From NCBI RefSeq assembly GCF_021129215.1, contig NZ_JAJOLP010000001.1, positions 3,720,001-3,784,000 of the forward strand: a stretch of 64,000 nucleotides of DNA, written 5' to 3'. The stretch is from Agromyces sp. S2-1-8 (GTDB taxonomy: Bacteria > Actinomycetota > Actinomycetes > Actinomycetales > Microbacteriaceae). The position numbers were made by a program, and so were the translations under genes. Shown here one piece after another: positions 22,868 to 30,044 of this stretch (the first letter of the stretch is position 1; the number at the start of each line of letters is the position of its first letter). A model generated the notes under the pieces. That model had not been told where the DNA came from. It saw only the letters and a list, made by a program, of their open reading frames with translations, and searched no databases.

Positions 22868-25225
22868 ATGCAATCGATCCGCAAGACGTTGGCCACGGCG
22901 GGAGTGTGCGCCGTCGCCCTGGCCGGGGTGCTCGTACCGCTCCCGGCCGCGGCGGCCCCACCGGCCGGTGCCCTGCCCACGGTGAGCCCGACCCCGCAGT
23001 CGATCGATCGCGCCGGCTCCGACCTCAACGTGCCCGCGCGCGTCGAGGTCGTCGTCGACGGCGGCACCGACGCCGCCGCGCTCGCCGCACTGCGCGACAC
23101 CCTCACCGCCCACGGCGTCGACCGCATCGACGAGCGCGCGAAGCGCTCGGGCACCGCCCCGCTCACGATCGAGTTGGGTGCGGCATCGCGTGGCGACATC
23201 CAGGCCGCGCTCGGCGAGACCGACGTTCCCGACCACGCCGAGGGCTACGCGATCCGCGCCGACGCCACGGGCGGTCCGCTCGGCACCGTCGCGCTCGGCG
23301 GCGTCGACGCGGCGGGCCAGTTCTACGCCGTCAAGACGCTCGAGCAGCTCTTCGTGCCGAAGGACGACGGCGGCTACCGCATCGCCGGCGCCTCGGTGAG
23401 CGACTTCCCGTCGATGCCGCTGCGCGGCACGATCGAGGGCTTCTACGGCAACCCGTGGACCCACGAGGAGCGCCTCGACCAGCTCGGGTTCTACGGCGAC
23501 GTCAAGGCGAACACCTACATCTACGCCCCGAAGGACGACCCGTACCACCGCGACAAGTGGCGCGACCCGTACCCCGCCGACAAGCTCGCCGAGCTCGGCG
23601 ACCTCGTGCAGACGGCGACCGACAACCACGTGCGGTTCACGTTCGCCCTCTCCCCCGGCAACACCGTCTGCTACTCGAGCGACGCCGACTACCAGGCGCT
23701 CACCGGCAAGCTGCAGCAGATGTACGACCTCGGGGTGCGGGCGTTCAACATCCCGCTCGACGACATCGACTACGGTCGCTGGCACTGCGACGCCGACCGC
23801 ACGAAGTTCGGTGCGCCGAGCGGCCGCACCGCCGGCATCGCACAGGCCTGGTTCCTCGACCGGGTGCAGAAGGAGTTCATCGAGACCCACGAGGGCGCGT
23901 ACCCGCTGCAGATGGTGCCGACCGAGTACTACAACACGACCGACTCGGGCTACAAGACCGCACTGCGCGCCATGGACGAGGACGTCGTCGTGATGTGGAC
24001 CGGTGAGGGCGTCGTGCCGCAGGAGGTCACGGTCGCCCAGGCGCAGAAGGCCGCGACGGTCTTCGGCGGTCCGACCTTCCTCTGGGACAACTACCCCGTG
24101 AACGACTACGGCCAGACCTCCGGTCGCCTGCTGCTCGCACCGTACGACAAGCGCGAGGCCGGCCTCGGCGAGTACCTCTCGGGCATCGTCTCGAACCCGA
24201 TGAACCAAGCCGCGGCGAGCAAGATCGCGATCTTCGGCGTCGCCGACTTCACGTGGAACGACGAGGCGTACGACGCCGAGCACAACTGGTCGCAGGCACT
24301 GCGATTCATCGCGAACGGGGATGCCTCGACCGCCGCTGCGCTGCGCGTCTTCGCCGACCTGAACCACCTCGCGCCGAGCTTCGGAGCGCCGTGGCAGCCG
24401 CAGTCGCCCGAGCTGAACGCCCGCATCGCGGCCTTCTGGGCGAGCTGGGAGGCCGGCGACAAGGCCGGCGCCGTCGCCGACCTGCGCGAGTACGCGGTCG
24501 CCATCGCCGAGGCGCCCGACGCGATCCGGAGCGGACCGACCGACCCGGCGTTCCTCTCCGACGCGAGCCCATGGCTCGACGCGACGACCCTGTGGGGCGA
24601 GGCGACCGTCACGCTGCTCGACGCCGTGCAGGCGAGGATCGACGGCGACGAGGCCTCCTCTGCCTCGCTCGCGACCGCGGCGAAGGCGACGGCCGCCGAG
24701 GCCGCCGCGATCGTGGTCGATCCGGCCGACAACACCTGGGGCAAGGCCAAGGTGCGCATCGCCGACGGCGTGCTCGACGTGTTCCACGGCCGCATCGGGT
24801 TCACCCTCGCGATGTGGGAGGCCGGTGACGTCGTGAACGTCGCGCCCAAGGGCACGGCGACCGCGTCGAGCGTCGAGGTGCCGCAGTTCGGCACCAAGAA
24901 CGTGAACGACGACAACCTGTCGACGCGCTGGGCATCGGGCTACAGCGACGACTCGTGGGTGCAGGTGAAGCTCGCCGAGCCGACGGTCGTGCGCGGCATC
25001 ACCCTCAACTGGGAGTCGGCCTGCGCGAACGCCTACGAGCTGCAGACGTCGAACGACGGCGTGACGTGGACGACGATCCGCACGGTCGACGACTCGACCT
25101 GCGCGCTCGACCTGTTCACGGTCGACGAGGCCGACCCGGTGCAGTACGTGCGCATGCAGGGCATCGACCGCAAGACCACGTGGGGCTACTCGATCTGGGA
25201 GTTCGGCATCTACGCGGCGAAGTAG
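22868..25225 (+). CDS. secreted GH84 beta-N-acetylhexosaminidase with C-terminal F5/8C (CBM32-like) domain
   Basis: 785 residues. Sec signal peptide (about 1-31, ending AAAAPPAG), GH20/84-type N-terminal domain, then the GH84 barrel: RGTIEGFYGNPWTHEERL is diagnostic and the catalytic Asp pair is D298-D299 (IPLDDIDYG). The last ~135 residues are a discoidin/F5-8C domain (ASSVEVPQFGTKNVNDDN.. TTWGYSIWEFGIY). Enzymes of this family remove terminal GlcNAc from glycans or O-GlcNAc by substrate-assisted catalysis. GGAGG is five bases before the ATG at 22868; an ATG three bases earlier is less well spaced. Divergent ROK regulator. Confidence 0.93.
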   Translation: MQSIRKTLATAGVCAVALAGVLVPLPAAAAPPAGALPTVSPTPQSIDRAGSDLNVPARVEVVVDGGTDAAALAALRDTLTAHGVDRIDERAKRSGTAPLTIELGAASRGDIQAALGETDVPDHAEGYAIRADATGGPLGTVALGGVDAAGQFYAVKTLEQLFVPKDDGGYRIAGASVSDFPSMPLRGTIEGFYGNPWTHEERLDQLGFYGDVKANTYIYAPKDDPYHRDKWRDPYPADKLAELGDLVQTATDNHVRFTFALSPGNTVCYSSDADYQALTGKLQQMYDLGVRAFNIPLDDIDYGRWHCDADRTKFGAPSGRTAGIAQAWFLDRVQKEFIETHEGAYPLQMVPTEYYNTTDSGYKTALRAMDEDVVVMWTGEGVVPQEVTVAQAQKAATVFGGPTFLWDNYPVNDYGQTSGRLLLAPYDKREAGLGEYLSGIVSNPMNQAAASKIAIFGVADFTWNDEAYDAEHNWSQALRFIANGDASTAAALRVFADLNHLAPSFGAPWQPQSPELNARIAAFWASWEAGDKAGAVADLREYAVAIAEAPDAIRSGPTDPAFLSDASPWLDATTLWGEATVTLLDAVQARIDGDEASSASLATAAKATAAEAAAIVVDPADNTWGKAKVRIADGVLDVFHGRIGFTLAMWEAGDVVNVAPKGTATASSVEVPQFGTKNVNDDNLSTRWASGYSDDSWVQVKLAEPTVVRGITLNWESACANAYELQTSNDGVTWTTIRTVDDSTCALDLFTVDEADPVQYVRMQGIDRKTTWGYSIWEFGIYAAK

Positions 25226-25277
25226 CACTCCGGTCGGTCGAGCAGGCGCGCGGCGCCGTTTCGACACCACCGGCTGA

Positions 25278-25317
25278 ACCGGTGCCCTTCGGCTCGTGCG
25301 AGCGGAAGGGCACCGGT
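25278..25317. terminator. strong hairpin, probable bidirectional terminator (first of two)
   Basis: ACCGGTGCCCTTC (25278-25290) pairs perfectly with 25305-25317; inside it GCTCG and CGAGC add another 5 bp after one mismatch. No long U-run. It sits 52 bp after the GH84 stop, in the gap to the convergent phosphotransferase gene. Confidence 0.6.
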
Positions 25318-25344
25318 CGTCGGACCGCGGGTCGTCCACTCGAG

Positions 25345-25385
25345 CTGTGCCGGTTCCCCCTCACGATGAGGCGGAACCGGCACAG
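25345..25385. terminator. second hairpin of the tandem pair
   Basis: CTGTGCCGGTTCC (25345-25357) pairs perfectly with 25373-25385; the 15-nt interior again holds an inner stem (CCTC/GAGG). Similar design to the first hairpin 28 bp away; together they separate the convergent genes. Confidence 0.6.
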
Positions 25386-25441
25386 GTGGTCGGACCATGC
25401 CGGCGCCGACCTCGCGGGCCCACCGGGTCGGGAGCGGCGGC

Positions 25442-26344
25442 TCAGCGCGAGCGGGCGAGCACGGCGTGCAGCCGCGCCCGGCACTCCGCGACGAACTCGG
25501 GGAACGTCTCCCAGTAGTACGCGACGCCCGAGACGGCGACGCCGATCGCCCAGGCGCGGGCTCGCAGCCAGGTCGCCTCGTCGAGCTGCGCCGCCGCGAA
25601 GTAGGCGTCGCGGGCCTCGGCCGGCAGGTCCCAGACCGCCGCGTGCTCGGCGTCGGGTGCACCGACCGAGAGCGCGCCGAAGTCGATCACGGCGTGCAGG
25701 CGGCCGCCGCGCACGAGGAGGTTGCCCGGGCGCAGGTCCCCGTGCAGCCACACGGGGCCGGCCGTCGAATCGGGCAGCTCCACCGCCGCGCGCCACCATC
25801 GTTCGAGCAGGTCGATGTCGAGGTCGTGCCCGACGAGCGGTCGGCACTCGTCGAAGTAGCCGCCGATCCACCGGTCGGCATCGCGAAGGCTTCCGCCGCG
25901 GTACCAGCTGAGGTCGCCGTCTCGGGTGGCGCCCATCAGGTCGATCGCGTGCAGCTCGCGGACGAACGTCGCGAGGTCGGCGCCGAACGTCGCCCAGTCC
26001 TCGACGTTGTGCGCGTCGGGCACGGCGCCGTCGATCCAGCGCACGACGGCCCACTCCGACGGGTACTCGCCGCTCGGCTCACCCGCGTGCTCGGGCGACG
26101 GCACGCGAAGCGTCAGCCGCGGCGCGAGCCGCGGCACCCACTCCCGCTCCTTGCGCAGCGACGCCGCCTTGTCACTCGTGCGAGGCATCCGCACCAGCAG
26201 GTCGTCGCCCAGGCGGAACATGTGGTTGTCGGTGCCGGCGCCCACCTCGACGATCGGCAGCTCGGCCCACGCGGGCCGCTCGCGGCGCAGCAGCGCAGCG
26301 ACGAGCGCGGCGTCGATGTGCAGCTCGTCGTCGTGCAGGCGCAT
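25442..26344 (-). CDS. aminoglycoside phosphotransferase (APH)-family kinase
   Basis: 300 residues. Brenner motif WLHGDLRPGNLLV (catalytic Asp) and the metal-binding IDFGALSVG are present; the N-lobe has VRMPRTSDKAASLRKE, with a candidate ATP-binding Lys. The third motif, usually GDPxxDLA, reads GAPDAEHAAVW. APH-fold enzymes phosphorylate antibiotics, choline, sugars or other small alcohols; sequence alone does not show drug resistance. Convergent with the GH84 gene and 50 bp after the DHFR-like gene on the same strand. Confidence 0.88.
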   Translation of the reverse strand: MRLHDDELHIDAALVAALLRRERPAWAELPIVEVGAGTDNHMFRLGDDLLVRMPRTSDKAASLRKEREWVPRLAPRLTLRVPSPEHAGEPSGEYPSEWAVVRWIDGAVPDAHNVEDWATFGADLATFVRELHAIDLMGATRDGDLSWYRGGSLRDADRWIGGYFDECRPLVGHDLDIDLLERWWRAAVELPDSTAGPVWLHGDLRPGNLLVRGGRLHAVIDFGALSVGAPDAEHAAVWDLPAEARDAYFAAAQLDEATWLRARAWAIGVAVSGVAYYWETFPEFVAECRARLHAVLARSR

Positions 26345-26394
26345 CCGCCCATTCTGCCGGTCAGCGCTCGTCGCTCGGCGCGGTCGCCTCGAAC

Positions 26395-26931
26395 TCAGCG
26401 CAACGGCGCGTACTTCGCCGCGATGATGCCCGAGTCGTACACCTGCGTGTCGAGCAGTCGCAGGCCGACGGGATGCGGCGAGCGCAGCCGGTCCTCGGCG
26501 TTGCCGACGATGAACGGGTGGATTCCCGCGTGCACCTCGTCGACGAGCCCCGCATCGACGAGGGCGGCCGCGACATCGCCGTAGCCGTGCGAGATGATCG
26601 AGTCGTACCGGTCGAGGAGCCCGCGCACGTACTCGGCGACATCGCCCTCGATGAGGGTGCAGTTCCAGTCGAGCGGCTCGGTCAGCGTCGTCGACGCGAC
26701 GTACTTCGGCAGCGCGTTGTAGTGCGCGGCGAAGCCCCGTTCGTCGGTCTGCGCCGGCCAGTACTCGCGGAAGAACTCGTAGCTGCGTCGTCCGAGCAGC
26801 ACGGCGTCGGCCCCGAACACGAGTTCGTCGCTCGCCCGCTGCAGCCCCGGATCGTTCTCGTCGAACCAGTGCTCCATCTGGTCGAAAGCCCCGTCGAGCG
26901 TCATTTCGAATGAGATCGTCACTTTGCCCAT
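26395..26931 (-). CDS. dihydrofolate reductase / RibD C-terminal-domain family protein
   Basis: 178 residues: MGKVTISFEMTLDGAFDQ, the typical DHFR-like opening, then LLGRRSYEFFREYWP and the C-terminal GLVDEVHAGIHPFIVGNAEDR block. This is the actinobacterial YyaP/YwjB-type RibD_C subfamily, NADPH-binding reductases that are not the folate-essential FolA. Substrate unknown. Its upstream 245-bp gap to the third sigma gene holds a long hairpin and that gene's promoter. Confidence 0.87.
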   Translation of the reverse strand: MGKVTISFEMTLDGAFDQMEHWFDENDPGLQRASDELVFGADAVLLGRRSYEFFREYWPAQTDERGFAAHYNALPKYVASTTLTEPLDWNCTLIEGDVAEYVRGLLDRYDSIISHGYGDVAAALVDAGLVDEVHAGIHPFIVGNAEDRLRSPHPVGLRLLDTQVYDSGIIAAKYAPLR

Positions 26932-27022
26932 GCGCCCCAGCCTGCCCCGCACCCCGGTCGATGTCACGGACGGATGGCACTGAAGACCGCGAGATCCCGA
27001 ACGCTGTGCCGCGCGCCGGTGC

Positions 27023-27056
27023 CGGGATGCCTCGGGCCCGCGCCCGAGGCATCCCG
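27023..27056. repeat. 15-bp perfect inverted repeat built on the GGATGCCTC motif
   Basis: CGGGATGCCTCGGGC and GCCCGAGGCATCCCG separated by CCGC. It contains two inverted copies of the genome-wide GGATGCCTC/GAGGCATCC 9-mer; a third copy (27111-27119) lies inside the spacer of the following ECF41 promoter. It could act as a terminator for upstream transcription or as a protein-binding site. Confidence 0.6.
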
Positions 27057-27098
27057 ACGTATCATCCGGAATATCTCCCACACCGATTCCGGCGAAGC

Positions 27099-27125
27099 CG
27101 TCACATTCGCACGAGGCATCCGGTC
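27099..27125 (+). promoter_or_regulatory. ECF41-type promoter of sigma copy 3
   Basis: CGTCACA (27099-27105), 16-bp spacer, GGTC (27122-27125); 51 bp before the ATG. The -10 context TCCGGTC is shared with the promoter of the NmrA-like gene and differs from the CGTC/TGTC of the other two sigma loci. Confidence 0.65.
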
Positions 27126-27176
27126 TCAGTCAGCGAGACGGCTGCAGTCCCACCCCTCCGACCGACGGGAGCCCGC

Positions 27177-28058
27177 ATGGAGGCGAACCTCGACGACGCC
27201 CTGACCGCGTTCGAGCGCGTGCGCGGAAGGCTGTTCGGCATCGCCTACCGCATGCTCGGCAGCGCAAGCGAGGCCGAAGACCTCGTGCAGGACGCGTGGC
27301 TGCGCTGGCAGGGCACCGACCGCACGGTCGTCGACGATCCGGCGGCGTTCCTCGCGACCACGACGACGCGACTCGCGATCAACGCGCTGCAGTCGGCGCG
27401 CGCCCGCCGCGAGACCTACGTCGGGCCGTGGCTGCCCGAACCCGTCGACACGAGCGCCGATCCCACGCTCGGCGCGGAGCGTGCCGAGGCGCTCGGCTTC
27501 GCGGTGCTCGTCATGCTCGAGAGGCTCAGCCCGACCGAACGCGCCGCCTACGTGCTGCGCGAGGCGTTCGCGTACCCCTACGACCAGATCTGCGAGATCG
27601 TGCAGGTCTCGGAGGCTGCGGCGCGCCAGCTCGTGAGCCGGGCCCGCAAGCACCTCGCGGGCGACCGTCGCCGCGCGGTGCCGGCGTCGGAGCAGCGGCG
27701 GCTGCTCACCGCCTTCCTCGCCGCGGCGAAGACGGGCGACCTCGTCGCGCTCGAGCGACTGCTCGCCGAGGACGTCGTGTCGTACTCCGACGGCGGCGGA
27801 GTCGTGCGTGCATCGAAGGTGCCGGTCGTGGGGCGAGAGCGCGTGGCGAAGTTCGTGCGCGCGTTCCACACCCATTTCTGGGACGGCGTCGACCTCACCG
27901 AGGCCGAGACGAACGGTCAGCCGTCGGTGCTGCTCTCGAAAGAGGGCGCGACGTTCGCCGTGATCACGATCGTCACGGGTCGCGACGGCATCGACCAGGT
28001 GCTCTGGATGATGAACCCGGACAAGCTCGGCGCGCTGGCTTCCCGTGCCGCCTCGTGA
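27177..28058 (+). CDS. ECF41 RNA polymerase sigma factor (SigJ-like), copy 3
   Basis: 293 residues: sigma2 (about 12-80, RLFGIAYRMLGSASEAEDLVQDAWLRW region), linker WLPEP (85-89), sigma4 (about 110-165, YVLREAFAYPYDQICEIV), SnoaL-like C-terminal domain with DGGG, NGQPSVL and NPDKLGAL, so all ECF41 hallmark motifs are intact. GGGAG precedes the ATG. Its 3' end overlaps a stand-alone SnoaL-like gene by 14 bp, and an NmrA-type gene follows with a matching promoter, completing the set of enzyme classes known as ECF41 partners. Confidence 0.93.
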   Translation: MEANLDDALTAFERVRGRLFGIAYRMLGSASEAEDLVQDAWLRWQGTDRTVVDDPAAFLATTTTRLAINALQSARARRETYVGPWLPEPVDTSADPTLGAERAEALGFAVLVMLERLSPTERAAYVLREAFAYPYDQICEIVQVSEAAARQLVSRARKHLAGDRRRAVPASEQRRLLTAFLAAAKTGDLVALERLLAEDVVSYSDGGGVVRASKVPVVGRERVAKFVRAFHTHFWDGVDLTEAETNGQPSVLLSKEGATFAVITIVTGRDGIDQVLWMMNPDKLGALASRAAS

Positions 28059-28407
28059 ACCGGCCGCCCGGCTTCTCGCGGCGCTGCGAACGGGCGATGA
28101 CGTCGCGCTGACGGCCTGCCTGCACCGCGACGTGCGGCTCGTCATCGACACGGGCGACGAGACGGGCGGCGAACTCGTCGGGCGCGGCAGCGTGGTGCGC
28201 GCCCTCGTCGAGCGGCTGACGAACGGGGTGGATGCCTCGCTGGAGGCGTCGCAGGTCAACGGCTGCCCGGGACTCGTGCTTCGACAGGTCGACGGCGAAG
28301 TGATCGGCGTGCTCGGCGTCGACGGCGGCGACGCGATCGACGGGCTGTGGCTGTCGACGGCGCCGTCGAAGCTCGCCCACTGGAACGGCCGGCCGACGGT
28401 CCGGTGA
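28045..28407 (+). CDS. stand-alone SnoaL/NTF2-like domain resembling the ECF41 C-terminus
   Basis: 120 residues from a GTG inside the sigma gene (14-bp overlap, no Shine-Dalgarno, so translation is probably coupled). The sequence aligns by eye with the C-terminal domain of the upstream sigma factor: LLAALRTGDDVAL.. LVIDTGDETGGELVGRGSVVRALVERL.. NGCPGLVLRQ.. STAPSKLAHW, matching GDLVAL.. VVSYSDGGG.. GRERVAKFV.. NGQPSVLLS.. NPDKLGAL. It could act in trans as a regulator or ligand sensor for the sigma factor. A free SnoaL enzyme with unrelated function is the alternative. Confidence 0.7.
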   Translation: MPPREPAARLLAALRTGDDVALTACLHRDVRLVIDTGDETGGELVGRGSVVRALVERLTNGVDASLEASQVNGCPGLVLRQVDGEVIGVLGVDGGDAIDGLWLSTAPSKLAHWNGRPTVR

Positions 28408-28456
28408 ACGGCGCGGTCGACGGCCGGCCGACGAGATCGACCGACTCCGTCGAATC

Positions 28457-28483
28457 CGTCACAACCGCGCGGCGTGTCCGGTC
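28457..28483 (+). promoter_or_regulatory. ECF41-type promoter of the NmrA-like gene
   Basis: CGTCACA (28457-28463), 16-bp spacer, GGTC (28480-28483), about 55 bp before the ATG. Same -35 and -10 as the promoter of sigma copy 3, so this gene is its likely direct target. Confidence 0.65.
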
Positions 28484-28537
28484 AGAGCTGTGTGAGGGCG
28501 GCGGATCGGCCGCAGCCCGGGACGGAAGGCACCAGTC

Positions 28538-29308
28538 ATGAAGATCGTCGTCATCGGAGGAACGGGCCTCATCGGCTCGAAGGTGGTCGAACTGCTCGCC
28601 GAGCACGGACACGAAGCGGTCGCCGCCTCGCCAGGCACGGGCGTGAACACCATCACGGGCGAGGGCGTCGCCGCGGCGCTCGCCGGCGCCGATGTCGTGG
28701 TGGACGTCTCGAACTCGCCGTCGTTCGCCGACGACGACGTGCTCGCCTTCTTCACGACCTCGACGAGCACGCTGCTCGAGGCCGAGCGCCGAGCGGGCGT
28801 CGGCCACCACGTCGCGCTCTCGATCGTCGGCGCCGAGCGCCTGCCGCACAGCGGCTACCTGCGCGCCAAGGTGGCGCAGGAGCACCTCATCGAGGAGTCG
28901 GGACAGCCGTACTCGATCGTGCGGGCCACGCAGTTCTTCGAGTTCGCGACCCGCATCGCCGACGAGGCGACCGTCGACGGCGTCGCGACCCTGTCGACGG
29001 GGCTGATGCAGCCGATCGCCGCCGCCGACGTCTCAGCAGCGGTCGCCCGCGTCGCCGCAGGCGCACCGTTGAACGGCACCCTCGAGATCGGCGGGCCCGA
29101 GCGAATCGGCCAGGACGAGTTCGTCCGCGCCGGCCTCGCCGCGAAGGGCGACGCGCGCATCGTCGTCGGCGACCCCGAGGCGCCCTACTTCGGCACGAAG
29201 CTGCGCGGCACCGAGCTCGTGCCCGAGAGCCCCGGCGCCCGGTTGTCGACCCTGACGTTCGCCGAGTGGCTCTCGGCCCAGGCGGATGCGCCGGCGCCCG
29301 CGAAGTAG
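28538..29308 (+). CDS. NmrA/atypical-SDR NAD(P)-binding protein, probable ECF41 target
   Basis: 256 residues. Rossmann motif VIGGTGLIGSKVVELL at the N-terminus (GxxGxxG); SGYLRAKVAQEHLI holds the YxxxK-like Y-L-R-A-K; SIVRATQFFEF follows. This is the extended/atypical SDR or epimerase class repeatedly found next to ECF41 factors, and its promoter matches that of sigma copy 3. Possible role: NAD(P)H-linked reduction in redox or envelope stress. GGAAGG precedes the ATG. Confidence 0.9.
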   Translation: MKIVVIGGTGLIGSKVVELLAEHGHEAVAASPGTGVNTITGEGVAAALAGADVVVDVSNSPSFADDDVLAFFTTSTSTLLEAERRAGVGHHVALSIVGAERLPHSGYLRAKVAQEHLIEESGQPYSIVRATQFFEFATRIADEATVDGVATLSTGLMQPIAAADVSAAVARVAAGAPLNGTLEIGGPERIGQDEFVRAGLAAKGDARIVVGDPEAPYFGTKLRGTELVPESPGARLSTLTFAEWLSAQADAPAPAK

Positions 29309-29336
29309 CCGTCGGGCGCGCCGGCTGAGCCCGGAC

Positions 29337-30044
29337 TCACCGATCCCGGCCCTCGTCGGCGCCCCCGGCGCCGTCGTTCTTCAGGAAGGCGAGCACCGCC
29401 GCCACCCGCCGATGCACGCCGGACTCGGGCAACCGCAGCTTCGTGAAGATCGCGTTCACGTGCTTCTCGACGGTCGAGGTCGAGAGGAACAGCGACTGCT
29501 CGATGCCGGCGTTCGTCTTTCCCGCGGCCATCTCGCGGAGCACCTCGAGCTCACGGGCCGAGAGCCGCGCCAACGGGCTCGATGCCCCTGACGCCGTGCG
29601 GCGGCGCACGAGGGTGTCGACGATCTGCGGGTCGATCACCGAACCGCCGGTGCACACCTCTCGGAGCGCGTGCACGAGGTCCTCGAGGTCGCCGATGCGA
29701 TCCTTCAGCAGGTAGCCGAGGCCGGCCGAGCCGTCGGCGAACAGGGCGAGCGCGTAGCTCTCGTCGGCGTGCTGCGAGAGCACGACCACCCCGGTCGAGG
29801 GCGACGACGCACGGATGGCGTGCGCGGCCTCGATGCCCTCCATGTGGTGGCTCGGCGGCATCCGGATGTCGGTGAGCACCGCATGCGGCGCGAGGCGGCG
29901 CACCGCATCGAGCAGCTCGGTGGCGTTGCCGACCGCGGCGACCACGTCGACCTCGCCCGAGTCCTCGAGCAGGCGCCGCAGCCCCTCGCGCACGAGGTAG
30001 TTGTCCTCGGCGATCACGACGCGCAGCACGCCCGGGTCATCCAT
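29337..30044 (-). CDS. NarL/LuxR-family response regulator
   Basis: 235 residues: receiver domain with E13-D14 acidic pair, phospho-Asp D59 (AVLTDIRMPP) and Lys in YLLKDRIGD; LuxR HTH near 155-215 (LSARELEVLREMAAGKTNAGIEQSLFLS). A charged tail follows. Its ATG (30044) lies within the last codons of the kinase gene (8-bp overlap), so the pair is translationally coupled. Targets unknown; the operon divergent from the kinase gene (DUF6220-like protein and multicopper oxidase) is the closest candidate. Confidence 0.93.
   Translation of the reverse strand: MDDPGVLRVVIAEDNYLVREGLRRLLEDSGEVDVVAAVGNATELLDAVRRLAPHAVLTDIRMPPSHHMEGIEAAHAIRASSPSTGVVVLSQHADESYALALFADGSAGLGYLLKDRIGDLEDLVHALREVCTGGSVIDPQIVDTLVRRRTASGASSPLARLSARELEVLREMAAGKTNAGIEQSLFLSTSTVEKHVNAIFTKLRLPESGVHRRVAAVLAFLKNDGAGGADEGRDR

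Noticed and set aside
22829..25339. 836-residue minus-strand ORF over the GH84 gene
   Set aside because: Shadow frame of the GH84 coding sequence; low complexity, no recognisable domain.
26968..26995. TGTCACG upstream of sigma copy 3 as a seventh ECF41 promoter
   Set aside because: No NGTC lies 16 bp downstream on that strand.
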